Assembly (NCBI GenBank): GCA_028696185.1 | Contig: JAQVHL010000001.1 | Coordinates: 153,483 to 217,482, forward strand | Direction: 5' to 3' | Source of the DNA: Halothiobacillaceae bacterium | Lineage (GTDB): Bacteria; Pseudomonadota; Gammaproteobacteria; Halothiobacillales; Halothiobacillaceae | Length of the DNA: 64,000 bases | Part shown: one piece after another, positions 53,645-63,091 of the stretch | Position numbering within the stretch: position 1 is the first letter of the stretch | Layout of the letters: each line of letters starts with the position of its first letter | The notes under the pieces: generated by a model | The model's input: the letters and a program-made list of their open reading frames with translations, nothing else | Database searches by the model: none | Told to the model about the DNA's origin: nothing | Program-made: the position numbers and the translations under genes

Positions 53645-56059
53645 TCACTCACCTGGCTGGGTAGGGTGGAGGCAGTCCAGCAGGGCGGGCGGCTGCTGTG
53701 CCCGATGTCGTTCCCACATCTGTGTGTAAAGCACTTCGAGATGACGTGTGGTGCGCTCTGAGTCGAAGAGCGGAGCCGTCAAGCGCCCTTCTGCCAATTT
53801 CTCTTTGATCGCGTTGAAACGACGGCCGTCCAGTGCCAGCGCTACGGCTGTTTCCTCATGGCTGTTCAGGTTCGGCGTGACCAGCTCGGGTAAACCTATG
53901 GCGTGCAGCAGACTGGCGGCCACACGGGAGGCGAAGCACTCACCCGGCGTGGTCAGTACCGGAACGCCGGCCCAGAGCGCGTCGCTGGCGGTGGTGTGGG
54001 CGTTGACCGGCAAGGTGTCCAGCATGAGATCGGCCTGTTGCAGGCGGGCCAGATGAGTCCCTTGGTCGACTTTCGCGGCAAATACCAGGCGTTCTGCCGA
54101 GATGCCTCGTGTCTTGGCTTCCTGGAGGAGATTGGCGCGCGATAGCGGGCCTTCATCAAGCAACCAAAGAATGCTGCCGGGCACGCGCCTGAGAATACGG
54201 CACCAATGCTCGAAAACCTGAGGCGTGATTTTGTAGTGCTGGTTGAAGCAGCAGTACACAAAGCCCTGCTCGGGGAGGCCGCATTCAGCGCGTAGCGGTG
54301 GGGGCAGCAGTGGGCGTGTGCGGTCATTGCATTGATAGCTGTCGGGGAGGTAAGCCAGCGCTTCACTGTAATACATGGCCTGTTCACGCGGGCTGACAAC
54401 TTCATCGGAAATCAGGTAATCGATGAACGGTGCGCCCAGGGTGCCGGGGTAGCCCAGGTAATGCACCTGTACGGGGGCCGGCCTCAGGGCGAGGATGTCG
54501 GGACGGGAGAACTGTGTGTACCCCTTGAGATCGACGAGGATGTCCACGCCTTCCTGCGCGATCAGGCGTGCGCCTTCTTCGGCCGATAGGCCGAGGGGAA
54601 GGCGGATAAAGTGGTCGAAAGCGGCTTCCAGTCGTGCCTCCATGGCATCGCCCGTACGGGGGCCGCAGGAAAACGCCTTGATCTCGAAGCGGTTGCGGTC
54701 GTGCTGTTCGAACACGGCAGCCATCAGGTAGGCGGTGGCATGGGCGTGGAAATCAGCGGAAAGATAACCGATCCGGCAGCGTCCATCCGAGGCGGGGGGG
54801 GCGGGCGGTCGCTGCTCCAGGGCGCTTTTCCGAGCCTTTTCCACATAACTCTGCGCCAACCGTTCCGCCGCGCTTTTATGATCTTCCGGGTGGGCTTCGG
54901 TATTGGCAAGGAGGTTGAATGGGTCGATACCTTCCCTGCGCGCCAACTCCAGGAAGCGCTTTTCTTCTTCGGTAAAGTTGCGCCAGTCGCACAGGCGGCG
55001 CATGAGACTTCTGCGCAGGATGAAGGCTTGGTGATTTTCCGGATTTTTTTTCAGGATCGCGTCGTAGAGCTTCAATGCCTCGCGACGGCTCTCCGGGTGG
55101 TGCTTGCCGTGGTCGGCCAGCGCTTTGGCCAGGTTGAGGCGGCTGGTTTCACTCTGCGGCGCCAGTTTCAGGGCCTTGCGGTAATGCTCCAGCGCGAGCT
55201 CGATCTGCTGCGCTTCGAACAGTACTGTGCCAAGGTTGTTGTGGGTTTCTGCATGGTTTGGGGCTGTTTTCAGCGCCGTTTCCAGGATATTGAGTGCAAG
55301 ACGCCATTCGCCAAGTCCCGCGAGCGCGGCAGCGGCTTCGTTGAGCACATCGACATCGCGAGGGGTGAGCGTCAGAAGTTGCTTCCAGAGCTCACGCGCC
55401 TCTGGGGCCGGCCCCGTCTCGCTCAGTGAGTGTGCCAGATTGCGCAGGGCATCGGCGGACTGGGGCGCGCGTTGCAATGCCGCACGGTAGGCCGCCTGGG
55501 CGGCCTCGTGTTGTTGATTCTGCTGGTGGCAATTGCCCAGGTTGATGAGCAGGCGCACATCCCTGGGGTACTGCTTTGCCGCTTGCTGAAAGTGAGCGAT
55601 GGCTTCGTCCAGATGCCCGCTTTCCTTCAGACACAACCCCAGGTTATTGGCGCTGTCAGCGTCGGCCGGATTGAGAGACAGGGCGTCACGGTATTGATCG
55701 ATGGCGTCGTCGAATTGCCCCTGTTGCTGCAGTGCGCAGCCTAAGTTGCGGGCAAGTCCTGGCTCGCGGGGGAAACGCTTGCGAGCTTCGCGGTAGGTGG
55801 TGACGGCGGCAGGGTTATCCTGGGCATGCAACTGAAGTATGCCTAGCGTGTCATAGTGTACCGGCTGCGGCGAGGGCGTCTTGATGGCTTGTTTCAGCAG
55901 GGCGAGGGCCGCCGCGCGCTTGCCTTGCGCATTCAAGGCCAGAGCCGTGAGGTAAAGTGCTTCGCCATCCTGGGGGGTGCGCGCCAGAATGTGCTGGCCG
56001 AGTTTTTCCGCTTCCGCAACGCGGTTGCTCTGGATGAGTTGGCGAAGTCGGTTGAGCAT
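53645..56059 (-). CDS. TPR protein with O-GlcNAc-transferase (GT41) domain
   Basis: 804 residues. About nine to ten TPR units in residues 1-340 (such as PADADSANNLGLCLKESGH and PNHAETHNNLGTVLFEAQQI), then the GT41 domain: SADFHAHATAYLMAAV with the conserved His, VDILVDLKGYT, QVHYLGYPGTLGAPFIDY, CFNQHYKITPQVFEHW, and LDTLPVNAHTTASDALWAGV. Homologues transfer GlcNAc or other sugars to Ser/Thr of proteins. Its plus-strand neighbours include a sugar 4,6-dehydratase and exosortase H. The donor and targets are unknown. Confidence 0.9.
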   Translation of the reverse strand: MLNRLRQLIQSNRVAEAEKLGQHILARTPQDGEALYLTALALNAQGKRAAALALLKQAIKTPSPQPVHYDTLGILQLHAQDNPAAVTTYREARKRFPREPGLARNLGCALQQQGQFDDAIDQYRDALSLNPADADSANNLGLCLKESGHLDEAIAHFQQAAKQYPRDVRLLINLGNCHQQNQQHEAAQAAYRAALQRAPQSADALRNLAHSLSETGPAPEARELWKQLLTLTPRDVDVLNEAAAALAGLGEWRLALNILETALKTAPNHAETHNNLGTVLFEAQQIELALEHYRKALKLAPQSETSRLNLAKALADHGKHHPESRREALKLYDAILKKNPENHQAFILRRSLMRRLCDWRNFTEEEKRFLELARREGIDPFNLLANTEAHPEDHKSAAERLAQSYVEKARKSALEQRPPAPPASDGRCRIGYLSADFHAHATAYLMAAVFEQHDRNRFEIKAFSCGPRTGDAMEARLEAAFDHFIRLPLGLSAEEGARLIAQEGVDILVDLKGYTQFSRPDILALRPAPVQVHYLGYPGTLGAPFIDYLISDEVVSPREQAMYYSEALAYLPDSYQCNDRTRPLLPPPLRAECGLPEQGFVYCCFNQHYKITPQVFEHWCRILRRVPGSILWLLDEGPLSRANLLQEAKTRGISAERLVFAAKVDQGTHLARLQQADLMLDTLPVNAHTTASDALWAGVPVLTTPGECFASRVAASLLHAIGLPELVTPNLNSHEETAVALALDGRRFNAIKEKLAEGRLTAPLFDSERTTRHLEVLYTQMWERHRAQQPPALLDCLHPTQPGE

Positions 56060-56253
56060 GCCTCTGGCGCCTTGTTGTGTAAGCGGTTTATGGTTTGGGC
56101 TTTCGAATGATGGGACGGGAGGTTAGCATACCTCGTCTGCCTTCGGAGGCTTGATACGTCTGGCCCAAGAGCGGAAAACGTCCTGTCCTTGCGTCGGTGC
56201 GGGAGGGGGATTGGCGTGGGGCGTGGTAGTCAGCAGGGTTTTTATTCTTGAAT

Positions 56254-57945
56254 ATGTCGACACGGAAATTGTTGGGTGAGCGGCTCGTGGAGGCCGGCAG
56301 CCTCTCGGCACGCGACCTGGAGCGCGCTTTGCATGCCCAGCAGGAAATGGGGGGCTTGCTCGGTCAGGTGTTGATCCGGCTGGGGGTGGTGTCCGAGCAG
56401 GAGCTTGCCCGGCACCTGGCTGACCAATTGGCGCTGCCTCTCCTGCAGGCGAGCGATTACCCCGATGTTCCGGTGGCCCTGGAAGGCTTGTCAATCGACT
56501 TTCTCCTGGCGCATCAGGTTGTGCCGCTGGCTGTGGCGCAGGGGCGTCTCCGGGTGGGCATGACCGTGCCGCAGGATGAGTTCACCTGTCGTGGCTTGTT
56601 TCTGGCGACGGGGCTTGAGGTCGAGCCTTGTCTGGGGCTGGAGTCGGAGCTTGTCGCCGCACTGCAGCGTCTCTATGTCGAGTCCGATACCGATGCCCAG
56701 GAGGAAACCGGCGAGACGGATTCGCTGCTGGGCAATGATTTCGTCGATTATCTCAAGGATCTGGCCAGCGAAGCCCCGGTCATCCGGTTGGTCAACCAGA
56801 TCATCGCTCAAGCCATCGACCTGCGTGCCTCCGATATCCATATCGAGCCCTACGATGACCGTCTGGCCGTGCGCTATCGCATTGATGGGGTGTTGCAGGA
56901 GAGCGAGTCGCCGCCCGTCTCCCTGGCCCCGGCAGTAACCTCCCGTATCAAGCTTCTTGCGCATCTGAACATCGCCGAGCGGCGCCTGCCGCAGGATGGA
57001 CGCATCCGGACGCGCGTCAAGGGGCACGAACTCGATCTGCGCGTCTCGACCGTACCCACCGTGCATGGTGAAAGTGTGGTCATGCGTGTGCTGGACCGGG
57101 CCAGCGTCCGGTTCGGTCTGGAGGAGATGGGCTTCAGTGCCGATACCCTTGAGCGATTCAACGAATTACTGACGCGACCGCATGGCATTCTTCTGGTCAC
57201 CGGCCCCACAGGGTCGGGGAAAACCACGACCCTGTACGCGGCCCTGGCCAAAATCGATGCGGTCAGCCTGAAAATCCTGACCGTCGAAGACCCGGTCGAG
57301 TACCAGCTTCCGGGCATCAACCAGATACAGGTCCAACCTCAGATCGGCCTGAGTTTCGCGCACGCGCTGCGTTCCATCCTGCGTCAGGACCCGGACATCA
57401 TCATGATCGGTGAGATGCGCGACACCGAAACGGCTCAGATTGCGGTTCAGTCCGCGCTCACCGGCCACCTGGTGCTGTCGACGCTGCATACCAACACGGC
57501 GGCAGGGGCGATCATTCGCCTCGAAGACATGGGGGTGGAGCGCTATCTCATCACCTCGACTGTCAACGGCGTACTCGCTCAGCGCCTGGTGCGTACGCTC
57601 TGTCCGCATTGCCGTCGCCCGGTGAAACTGGACGCGATCAAGCGCAAGGAATCCGGCCTCGCGCGCTTCATGCCGCCCGACCAGGACACCGTGTACGAGG
57701 CCGTGGGGTGTGCGCACTGCAAGCACACCGGATACCGGGGGCGTACGTCCATACACGAGCTTTTCGTCATGGACGAGCGCATGCATGCCGCCGTGCTTTC
57801 CGGTGTCGATGCCACAACCCTGCACAATGTCGCGCGGGAAGCCGGGATGCTGACATTGCACGAGGACGGATTGCGCAAGGTGGTGGCGGGCGTGACCTCG
57901 CTCGACGAGGTTTTGCGCGTGACCCAGGATCAGGACCATGCCTGA
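56254..57945 (+). CDS. gspE: Type II secretion ATPase GspE
   Basis: Cytoplasmic hexameric ATPase that drives pseudopilus assembly. 563 residues from the ATG at 56254 (a TTG two codons upstream is possible). An N-terminal MshE/PilB-type domain, Walker A GPTGSGKTT, Asp box LTVEDPVEYQLPG, Walker B IIMIGEMRDTETAQ, His box SALTGHLVLSTLHTN, and a tetracysteine zinc motif (CPHC and CAHC about 50 residues apart). Overlaps gspF by 8 bp. Confidence 0.96.
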   Translation: MSTRKLLGERLVEAGSLSARDLERALHAQQEMGGLLGQVLIRLGVVSEQELARHLADQLALPLLQASDYPDVPVALEGLSIDFLLAHQVVPLAVAQGRLRVGMTVPQDEFTCRGLFLATGLEVEPCLGLESELVAALQRLYVESDTDAQEETGETDSLLGNDFVDYLKDLASEAPVIRLVNQIIAQAIDLRASDIHIEPYDDRLAVRYRIDGVLQESESPPVSLAPAVTSRIKLLAHLNIAERRLPQDGRIRTRVKGHELDLRVSTVPTVHGESVVMRVLDRASVRFGLEEMGFSADTLERFNELLTRPHGILLVTGPTGSGKTTTLYAALAKIDAVSLKILTVEDPVEYQLPGINQIQVQPQIGLSFAHALRSILRQDPDIIMIGEMRDTETAQIAVQSALTGHLVLSTLHTNTAAGAIIRLEDMGVERYLITSTVNGVLAQRLVRTLCPHCRRPVKLDAIKRKESGLARFMPPDQDTVYEAVGCAHCKHTGYRGRTSIHELFVMDERMHAAVLSGVDATTLHNVAREAGMLTLHEDGLRKVVAGVTSLDEVLRVTQDQDHA

Positions 57946-59176
57946 GTTCCGGTACCGGGCGGCGGACCGGCAGGGGGCCTTGCGCGAAGGGCAGTTGCGT
58001 GCCGATTCGGCCGACGCGGCTTTGCGCCAGTTACGGCAGCAGGGTTTGACCCCCATCGGTCTCACGGAAGGAGGCTCATCATCCGCCACAGCGTCGTCTG
58101 GTGCCCTGGTGCAGACCACATCCCGTCCGCGCCGGGCGCGTCGTCCCGGCGCGGAGGACGTGCTGGCCATGACCAATGAGCTGACCGTCCTGCTGCGCGC
58201 CGGCTTGCCTCTGGATCGGGCATTCAAGGTCATGATCGGCATGAATGCCAATCCCGCCATGACCGAGGTGCTGGCGCAGATTCTCGACGCGGTGAAAGGC
58301 GGGAAAGGCTTGAGTCAGGCGCTGCGGCCCCATGTCGCGCTGTTTGGCGAGTTCTATATCAACATGGTTCGTTCCGGTGAAGCCGGCGGGCGTCTGGGGG
58401 AAGTGCTGGCACGCCTGGGGGAGCATCTGGAGCGCTCCCGGGCCCTGCGTCAGAGCGTGATTTCCGCGCTCATCTACCCGTCCATTCTGATTGTGGTCGC
58501 CATCCTCTCGGTCTTCCTGATGCTGGGTTTCGTCGTGCCCCAGTTCGAAACCCTTTTTGCCGACATGGGGCAGGCGCTGCCCCTGCCGACGCGTATTGTG
58601 GTCGGCGCCGGGCATGCCGTGGCAGATTACGGCGTGTTCGGTCTTATGCTGGCCGCGGTGGTCTGGTTCTTCTGGAAACGTTGGCTGGTGACGACAGCCG
58701 GGCGAAACTGGCGTGATCGGCAAATACTCAGGCTGCCCGTTCTGGGCGCTGTGCTCATCAAGTACGAAATCACACGCTTCTCGCGTACTCTTGGAACTCT
58801 GCTGGGCAGTGGCGTGTCCATGCTTGAATCCATCTCGATTGCCCTGGATACCATCGGCAATATTCATGTGCGTCAGGCTCTTGTCGGCCTGACGGGGGCC
58901 GTGAAACAGGGGGGGCGCCTGGCGACCGAACTGGAAAAATCCGGCGTTTTCACACCCATGGCCACGCACATGGTGATGATCGGCGAGGAAACCGGCCGGG
59001 TCGATTCCATGCTTCTTGAGCTGGCTCGTGTGTACGACGATGAAGTTCAGGCGGGCGTCAAACGTGCGCTGACGCTTCTTGAGCCTGTGCTCATTCTCGT
59101 TCTTGGCGTGGTGATTGCCGCCATCATCATTTCGATTCTGATGGGTATTCTTTCCGTTAACGATCTGGCGGTCTGA
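57938..59176 (+). CDS. gspF: Type II secretion inner-membrane protein GspF
   Basis: Polytopic inner-membrane platform protein. 412 residues with the two-domain GspF repeat: helical part 1 around PGAEDVLAMTNELTVLLRAGLPLDRAF (split here) and part 2 around RFSRTLGTLLGSGVSMLESI; membrane segments near 185-210, 225-245 and 375-400. Same strand as gspE with overlapping ends; 55 nt before gspG. Confidence 0.96.
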   Translation: MPEFRYRAADRQGALREGQLRADSADAALRQLRQQGLTPIGLTEGGSSSATASSGALVQTTSRPRRARRPGAEDVLAMTNELTVLLRAGLPLDRAFKVMIGMNANPAMTEVLAQILDAVKGGKGLSQALRPHVALFGEFYINMVRSGEAGGRLGEVLARLGEHLERSRALRQSVISALIYPSILIVVAILSVFLMLGFVVPQFETLFADMGQALPLPTRIVVGAGHAVADYGVFGLMLAAVVWFFWKRWLVTTAGRNWRDRQILRLPVLGAVLIKYEITRFSRTLGTLLGSGVSMLESISIALDTIGNIHVRQALVGLTGAVKQGGRLATELEKSGVFTPMATHMVMIGEETGRVDSMLLELARVYDDEVQAGVKRALTLLEPVLILVLGVVIAAIIISILMGILSVNDLAV

Positions 59177-59231
59177 CCCGCGTGGAAAACGCGGGTCGTT
59201 CCGCCTTGTTCATTCATCAAGAGGTTGTCGC

Positions 59232-59663
59232 ATGTCATTTCGTCGATTCCGCACCGTCGCGCGCGGTTTTACCCTGGTCGAACTGCTGGTCGTCCTGGCC
59301 ATTCTGGGGCTGCTGGCAGGGCTGGTGGGGCCGGCCGTGCTCAACCAGCTGGGCGGCGCCAAAAGCAAGACCGCTCTGGTTCAAATCAAGGACATCGAGC
59401 AGGCGCTGGAACTGTACAAGCTCGACGTGGGCCGCTTTCCCAGTACCCAGGAAGGGCTGGATGCGCTGGTGCGCAAGCCCGCAGGCGCCAATGGCTGGAA
59501 CGGTCCTTACCTCAAAAAGGGCGAGGTTCCCAAAGACCCTTGGGGGAATGCCTACCAGTACGCCAATCCGGGCAAGCAGGGCGGAGTCGATGTGATCTCC
59601 CTGGGGGCGGACAACCAGCCCGGTGGCGAAGGTGAGAACGCCGATATCGGCGTACAGAACTGA
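59232..59663 (+). CDS. gspG: Major pseudopilin GspG
   Basis: Main subunit of the type II secretion pseudopilus. 143 residues with the type III signal sequence RGFTLVELLVVLAILGLLAG (cleavage after the Gly and Glu at +5 of the mature protein) and the GspG C-terminal part GRFPSTQEGLDALV and PKDPWGNAYQY, which binds calcium. A clear GAGG lies upstream. Confidence 0.97.
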   Translation: MSFRRFRTVARGFTLVELLVVLAILGLLAGLVGPAVLNQLGGAKSKTALVQIKDIEQALELYKLDVGRFPSTQEGLDALVRKPAGANGWNGPYLKKGEVPKDPWGNAYQYANPGKQGGVDVISLGADNQPGGEGENADIGVQN

Positions 59664-59690
59664 TCCGGTGTATCGGCAGGGTGGCAGCGC

Positions 59691-60161
59691 ATGAGGGCGG
59701 TTGACCGAACCGTGCTTCGACGTGGCGGCTTCACCCTGGTCGAGCTGGTGGTCGCGCTGACCGTGGCCGGATTGCTGCTGGCAGTCGCTCCCGTGGCGTT
59801 GCACAAGCTCTGGCAGTCGATGAGTTATCAGTCCACCGTGCGCGAGATGATGGCCGGCCTGCGTCAGGCGCGGATCGAGGCGATGCGTAGCGGTCGCCCC
59901 GCCGTATTCCTGCTGGACTTCGAACAGCGCCGTTTCGGCGTGGAGGGCGGGCGGGCGCATGAGTGGTCGTCGGATATCGAGGTATCCGCCACCCTGGCGG
60001 AAATGGAGCGGCGACCGGATGGTTCGGGAGGAATTCGTTTCTACGCCGATGGCGGGTCTACAGGAGGGCTGATCGAGCTGCGTCGCCCGAATGGGCAGGG
60101 CACCCGTTTGCGTGTCGAGTGGCTGCTGGGGCGGGTTGAATCGGGAGCGCTGGATGATTGA
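59691..60161 (+). CDS. gspH: Minor pseudopilin GspH
   Basis: 156 residues, beginning with a prepilin peptidase site RRGGFTLVELVVALTVAGL. Body with SGRPAVFLLDFEQRRFGV and an extended beta part, as in GspH. Minor pseudopilin near the tip. 27 nt after gspG and 8-bp overlap with gspI. Confidence 0.92.
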   Translation: MRAVDRTVLRRGGFTLVELVVALTVAGLLLAVAPVALHKLWQSMSYQSTVREMMAGLRQARIEAMRSGRPAVFLLDFEQRRFGVEGGRAHEWSSDIEVSATLAEMERRPDGSGGIRFYADGGSTGGLIELRRPNGQGTRLRVEWLLGRVESGALDD

Positions 60162-60549
60162 TCGGCGCGGTTCGGCGGGGTTCTCCTTGTTGGAGGTGCT
60201 GGTCGCTTTCACCATCATGGCCTTGGCGCTGGGGGTGCTTTACAACGCCGTCGGCGGCAGTCTGCGCGGTGTGGGCAAGGCCGAGCGGCACAGCTATGCC
60301 TTGTTGGTGGCCGAGTCGTTGCTCGCCTCGCATGCGAGTATTCCCAGCGCGGGATGGGGGGATGCGGGTGAAACCGACGATGGTTTCCAGTGGCGGTTAA
60401 GTACGCAGCCCTTCGAAACCGGTCTGCCCACGCCTCCGGCCTGGCCTGCCCATCTGCTGACAGTGGAGGTGCGCTGGCCTGAAGGGCTGGGTGAGGGACG
60501 GCTGCAGTTGAGCACGGTTGTCGTGCAGGCCGGGGGAGGGGGGCCATGA
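60154..60549 (+). CDS. gspI: Minor pseudopilin GspI
   Basis: 131 residues. Start at 60154 (MIDRRGSAGF), giving the prepilin site SAGFSLLEVLVAFTIMALAL; the longer frame from 60091 is within gspH. Forms the tip complex with GspJ and GspK. Overlaps both neighbours. Confidence 0.93.
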   Translation: MIDRRGSAGFSLLEVLVAFTIMALALGVLYNAVGGSLRGVGKAERHSYALLVAESLLASHASIPSAGWGDAGETDDGFQWRLSTQPFETGLPTPPAWPAHLLTVEVRWPEGLGEGRLQLSTVVVQAGGGGP

Positions 60550-61139
60550 ACAGGCGCAGTCGTGGCTTCACTCTGATGGAAATCGTCATCGCGCTGGTGC
60601 TTGTGTCGTTGATCATGCTGGGCTTGCTCACCGCGCTGCGCAGCATGGGGGGAGCGGCCACGCGCGTGGATGAAGTCGGCGCACGGGTGGACGATGCGCG
60701 GCTGGTGGGTAATTTCCTGCGCTCGACACTCGAACAAACCCTGCCTTTGGGTCGGGTGACGGCTGAAGGCGTTGGAATTTACTTCGCTGGCGATAGCGCC
60801 AGCATGACCTGGTTGGCGCCGCTACGTATCGGCCCATTGCGCGGTGGTGTGCATGTGCTGCGTCTGTCCACGGAAAATGGCGCCGAGGGCCGCGCGTTGA
60901 TACTTCAGGCAGCACCCTACGTGGGGGATCAATCCTGGCCGGACTGGTCGCAGGTAGAGCCCCAGGTGCTGGTCCGTCATGTCGATTCGTTTCAACTGGG
61001 TTATCAGGCGGCGGAGGGCGAGGATTGGCGGGATGGCTGGGGCGATGCCATGCGCTATCCCGCGCGGGTATCCGTCCGGTTGGCCGTGAACGGTCGGCGC
61101 TGGCCGGATACGGTTGTGGCCCTGGTGGGAGCGCGCTGA
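60546..61139 (+). CDS. gspJ: Minor pseudopilin GspJ
   Basis: 197 residues with the prepilin site SRGFTLMEIVIALVLVSLIM. Tip-complex partner of GspI and GspK. Overlaps gspI by 4 bp and gspK by 1 bp. Confidence 0.92.
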   Translation: MNRRSRGFTLMEIVIALVLVSLIMLGLLTALRSMGGAATRVDEVGARVDDARLVGNFLRSTLEQTLPLGRVTAEGVGIYFAGDSASMTWLAPLRIGPLRGGVHVLRLSTENGAEGRALILQAAPYVGDQSWPDWSQVEPQVLVRHVDSFQLGYQAAEGEDWRDGWGDAMRYPARVSVRLAVNGRRWPDTVVALVGAR

Positions 61140-62032
61140 TGAGGTGCACGCGAGGGGCCGTGTCGCTGCAGGCCGGTATTGCGCTGGTGGCCGTCATGTG
61201 GATGGTGGGCGGTTTGTCGATTCTGGCGGCCGGTCTGGCTTTCAGTTCGCGTGTTGAGCTGATGGCCGTGCAGCAGCAGCAGGAGCAAGCTCGGGTCCGG
61301 GCGCTGGCTGATGGCGCCATACGTCTTGCAACCATGAGCTTGCTGGGCGACGGGCCGGAAAGAAATCTCTATCGTGAGGTTCCACTGAGCTTCGATGGGG
61401 TGTCCATGCGCGTGCGCATCACACCCGCGACGGGTCTGGTCGATCTGAATCTGGCCGATGAGCGTGTGCTGACGCAGTTGTTTGTCATGGCCGGGGGGCT
61501 CGATGTGGAATCGGCCGCCACTTTGGCGCAAAGGGTGATGGACTGGCGTGATCCGGATACGGCGCCTCTGTTGCCTTTTGGCGCCGAAGATGAGGCTTAC
61601 CAGGCGGCCGGGCGCCCCGAAGGGGCAAGGGACGGGCGCTTTGAAACCCCGGAGGATTTACGTCTTGTGCTCGGGGTCGATGGGCATCTTTATGATAAAC
61701 TGCGCCATTTGATCGGCATCGAGGGGAATCGAGCCGTGGACCCGCTGGCGGCCGCGCCGGACGTCCTGATGGCGCTGGGGGGCGGTGATGCCGCCCTGCT
61801 GGCCGCTGTTGAGGCAGGGCGTCAGGCCGCCCCACCGCATATCGACCCGACCTTGTTGCCGGCTGAGATATTCGCGTCGTCGGCCGCGTTTGTCTTCCGG
61901 ATCGAGGTGTGGGTTGAGGGGGCGTCGGGGGCGCGCTGGCGACGGGCCCAATGGGTCGAGCCGGGCGCCCGTCCCGGGGCAGGCTTGCCTTGGACGACGC
62001 TCCTGCTCGAACCCTTGGAGCGAATTTCTTGA
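61139..62032 (+). CDS. gspK: Minor pseudopilin GspK
   Basis: 297 residues, the largest minor pseudopilin that caps the tip. The N-terminal region GAVSLQAGIALVAVMWMVGG is the type III signal, with the mature part continuing into RITPATGLVDLNLADERVLTQL and an alpha domain (AAGRPEGARDGRFETPEDL). Starts at the ATG of TGATG with gspJ; frames extending upstream lie inside gspJ. Confidence 0.9.
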   Translation: MRCTRGAVSLQAGIALVAVMWMVGGLSILAAGLAFSSRVELMAVQQQQEQARVRALADGAIRLATMSLLGDGPERNLYREVPLSFDGVSMRVRITPATGLVDLNLADERVLTQLFVMAGGLDVESAATLAQRVMDWRDPDTAPLLPFGAEDEAYQAAGRPEGARDGRFETPEDLRLVLGVDGHLYDKLRHLIGIEGNRAVDPLAAAPDVLMALGGGDAALLAAVEAGRQAAPPHIDPTLLPAEIFASSAAFVFRIEVWVEGASGARWRRAQWVEPGARPGAGLPWTTLLLEPLERIS

Positions 62033-62041
62033 TCCTGAGCA

Positions 62042-63091
62042 ATGGATAGACACGAGATGGCAGTGGATGGCGGACAAGCACGCCTGTTCGGTTCGGACCT
62101 GAAGGCGCTGTGGCTGAGCTGGAAAGCGGGATGGCAGGAGGCATCCCGCTGGCCGGTGTTCGCGCGTTTTGGCGTCGCTCATCCCGTGGCACTGGTGGAA
62201 ACAGGGGCGGACGGGCAGCGTCTCTGGTGGCATGCGTATGAAGATGGCCGTGCGCGTCGCCTGGCGGGGGCGCCAGCGCTGACCCTGCCGGTGGCAGTCC
62301 TGCTGCCCGCCGACCGGGTTCTCGTGCAATCGTTCCGCCTGCCCCTGGTGGATGATGCCGATGTTGCAGCAGCGGTCGCCCTGCATGTGGCCTCACACAG
62401 CCCCTTCCCCTTGGAGCAGCGCGTTCAGGGATGGCGGGCGCAGCCGGTCGAAAATGGGCTGCGCGTCGATGTGGTCATGGCCTCGCGAGCCCTCATGCAG
62501 GCCCAGCTTGAAGCCATCGCCCTGGCAGGGCGTCAGCCTGCCGAAGTTTGGGCCCGCGTGGATGACGGATTCGTGGTCATCCAGGGCGCGGGGGAGGCGC
62601 TGCGCAGAGAAGCCGAGCAGGTGGCCCGCCAGCGGATAAGCTTGTTGGGTCTGGGGGCCTTGGGGTTGTTCCTGCTGGTTATGCTTACCCCTGCAGTCCA
62701 GTCGTGGATGCAGTTGAAGCAGGCTGAAGCCGCACTTGTTCAGGCGCAAGGCGAGTCTCGCGCTGCCGTGGCGCTGCGTGATGAGTTGTCGCGTCTTGAA
62801 AGTCTGGCGGCCGTTGTTCAGGCCCAGCAGACGCAAGGTGTGGATGTGGTGCGCTGGCTCGATGTGCTCAGTCGCCTGCTGCCGGACAGTGTATGGCTGG
62901 ACAGGTTGGACATGCAGGGGGCGTCCCTGCGCCTCTCAGGTCGGGCCGATGATGCGGCCGCGCTGATGGAAACCCTGGGTAAGGAAGCGGCGTTTGCCAA
63001 TGTGCGGGCGCCTTCGGCCACTTCGCGCGATCCCGCCACCGGCAAGGAGCGTTTCGTGATTGAAATCGATCTGCGTGGGGGTGGGCAGTGA
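62042..63091 (+). CDS. gspL: Type II secretion protein GspL
   Basis: 349 residues. Cytoplasmic actin-like part (about 1-190, shorter than in E. coli), one membrane segment at about 195-215 (LLGLGALGLFLLVMLTPAVQ), and a periplasmic PilN-like ferredoxin-fold domain (LSRLLPDSVWLDRLDMQGASL). Links GspE to the platform together with GspM. A start at 62057 is also possible. Confidence 0.85.
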   Translation: MDRHEMAVDGGQARLFGSDLKALWLSWKAGWQEASRWPVFARFGVAHPVALVETGADGQRLWWHAYEDGRARRLAGAPALTLPVAVLLPADRVLVQSFRLPLVDDADVAAAVALHVASHSPFPLEQRVQGWRAQPVENGLRVDVVMASRALMQAQLEAIALAGRQPAEVWARVDDGFVVIQGAGEALRREAEQVARQRISLLGLGALGLFLLVMLTPAVQSWMQLKQAEAALVQAQGESRAAVALRDELSRLESLAAVVQAQQTQGVDVVRWLDVLSRLLPDSVWLDRLDMQGASLRLSGRADDAAALMETLGKEAAFANVRAPSATSRDPATGKERFVIEIDLRGGGQ

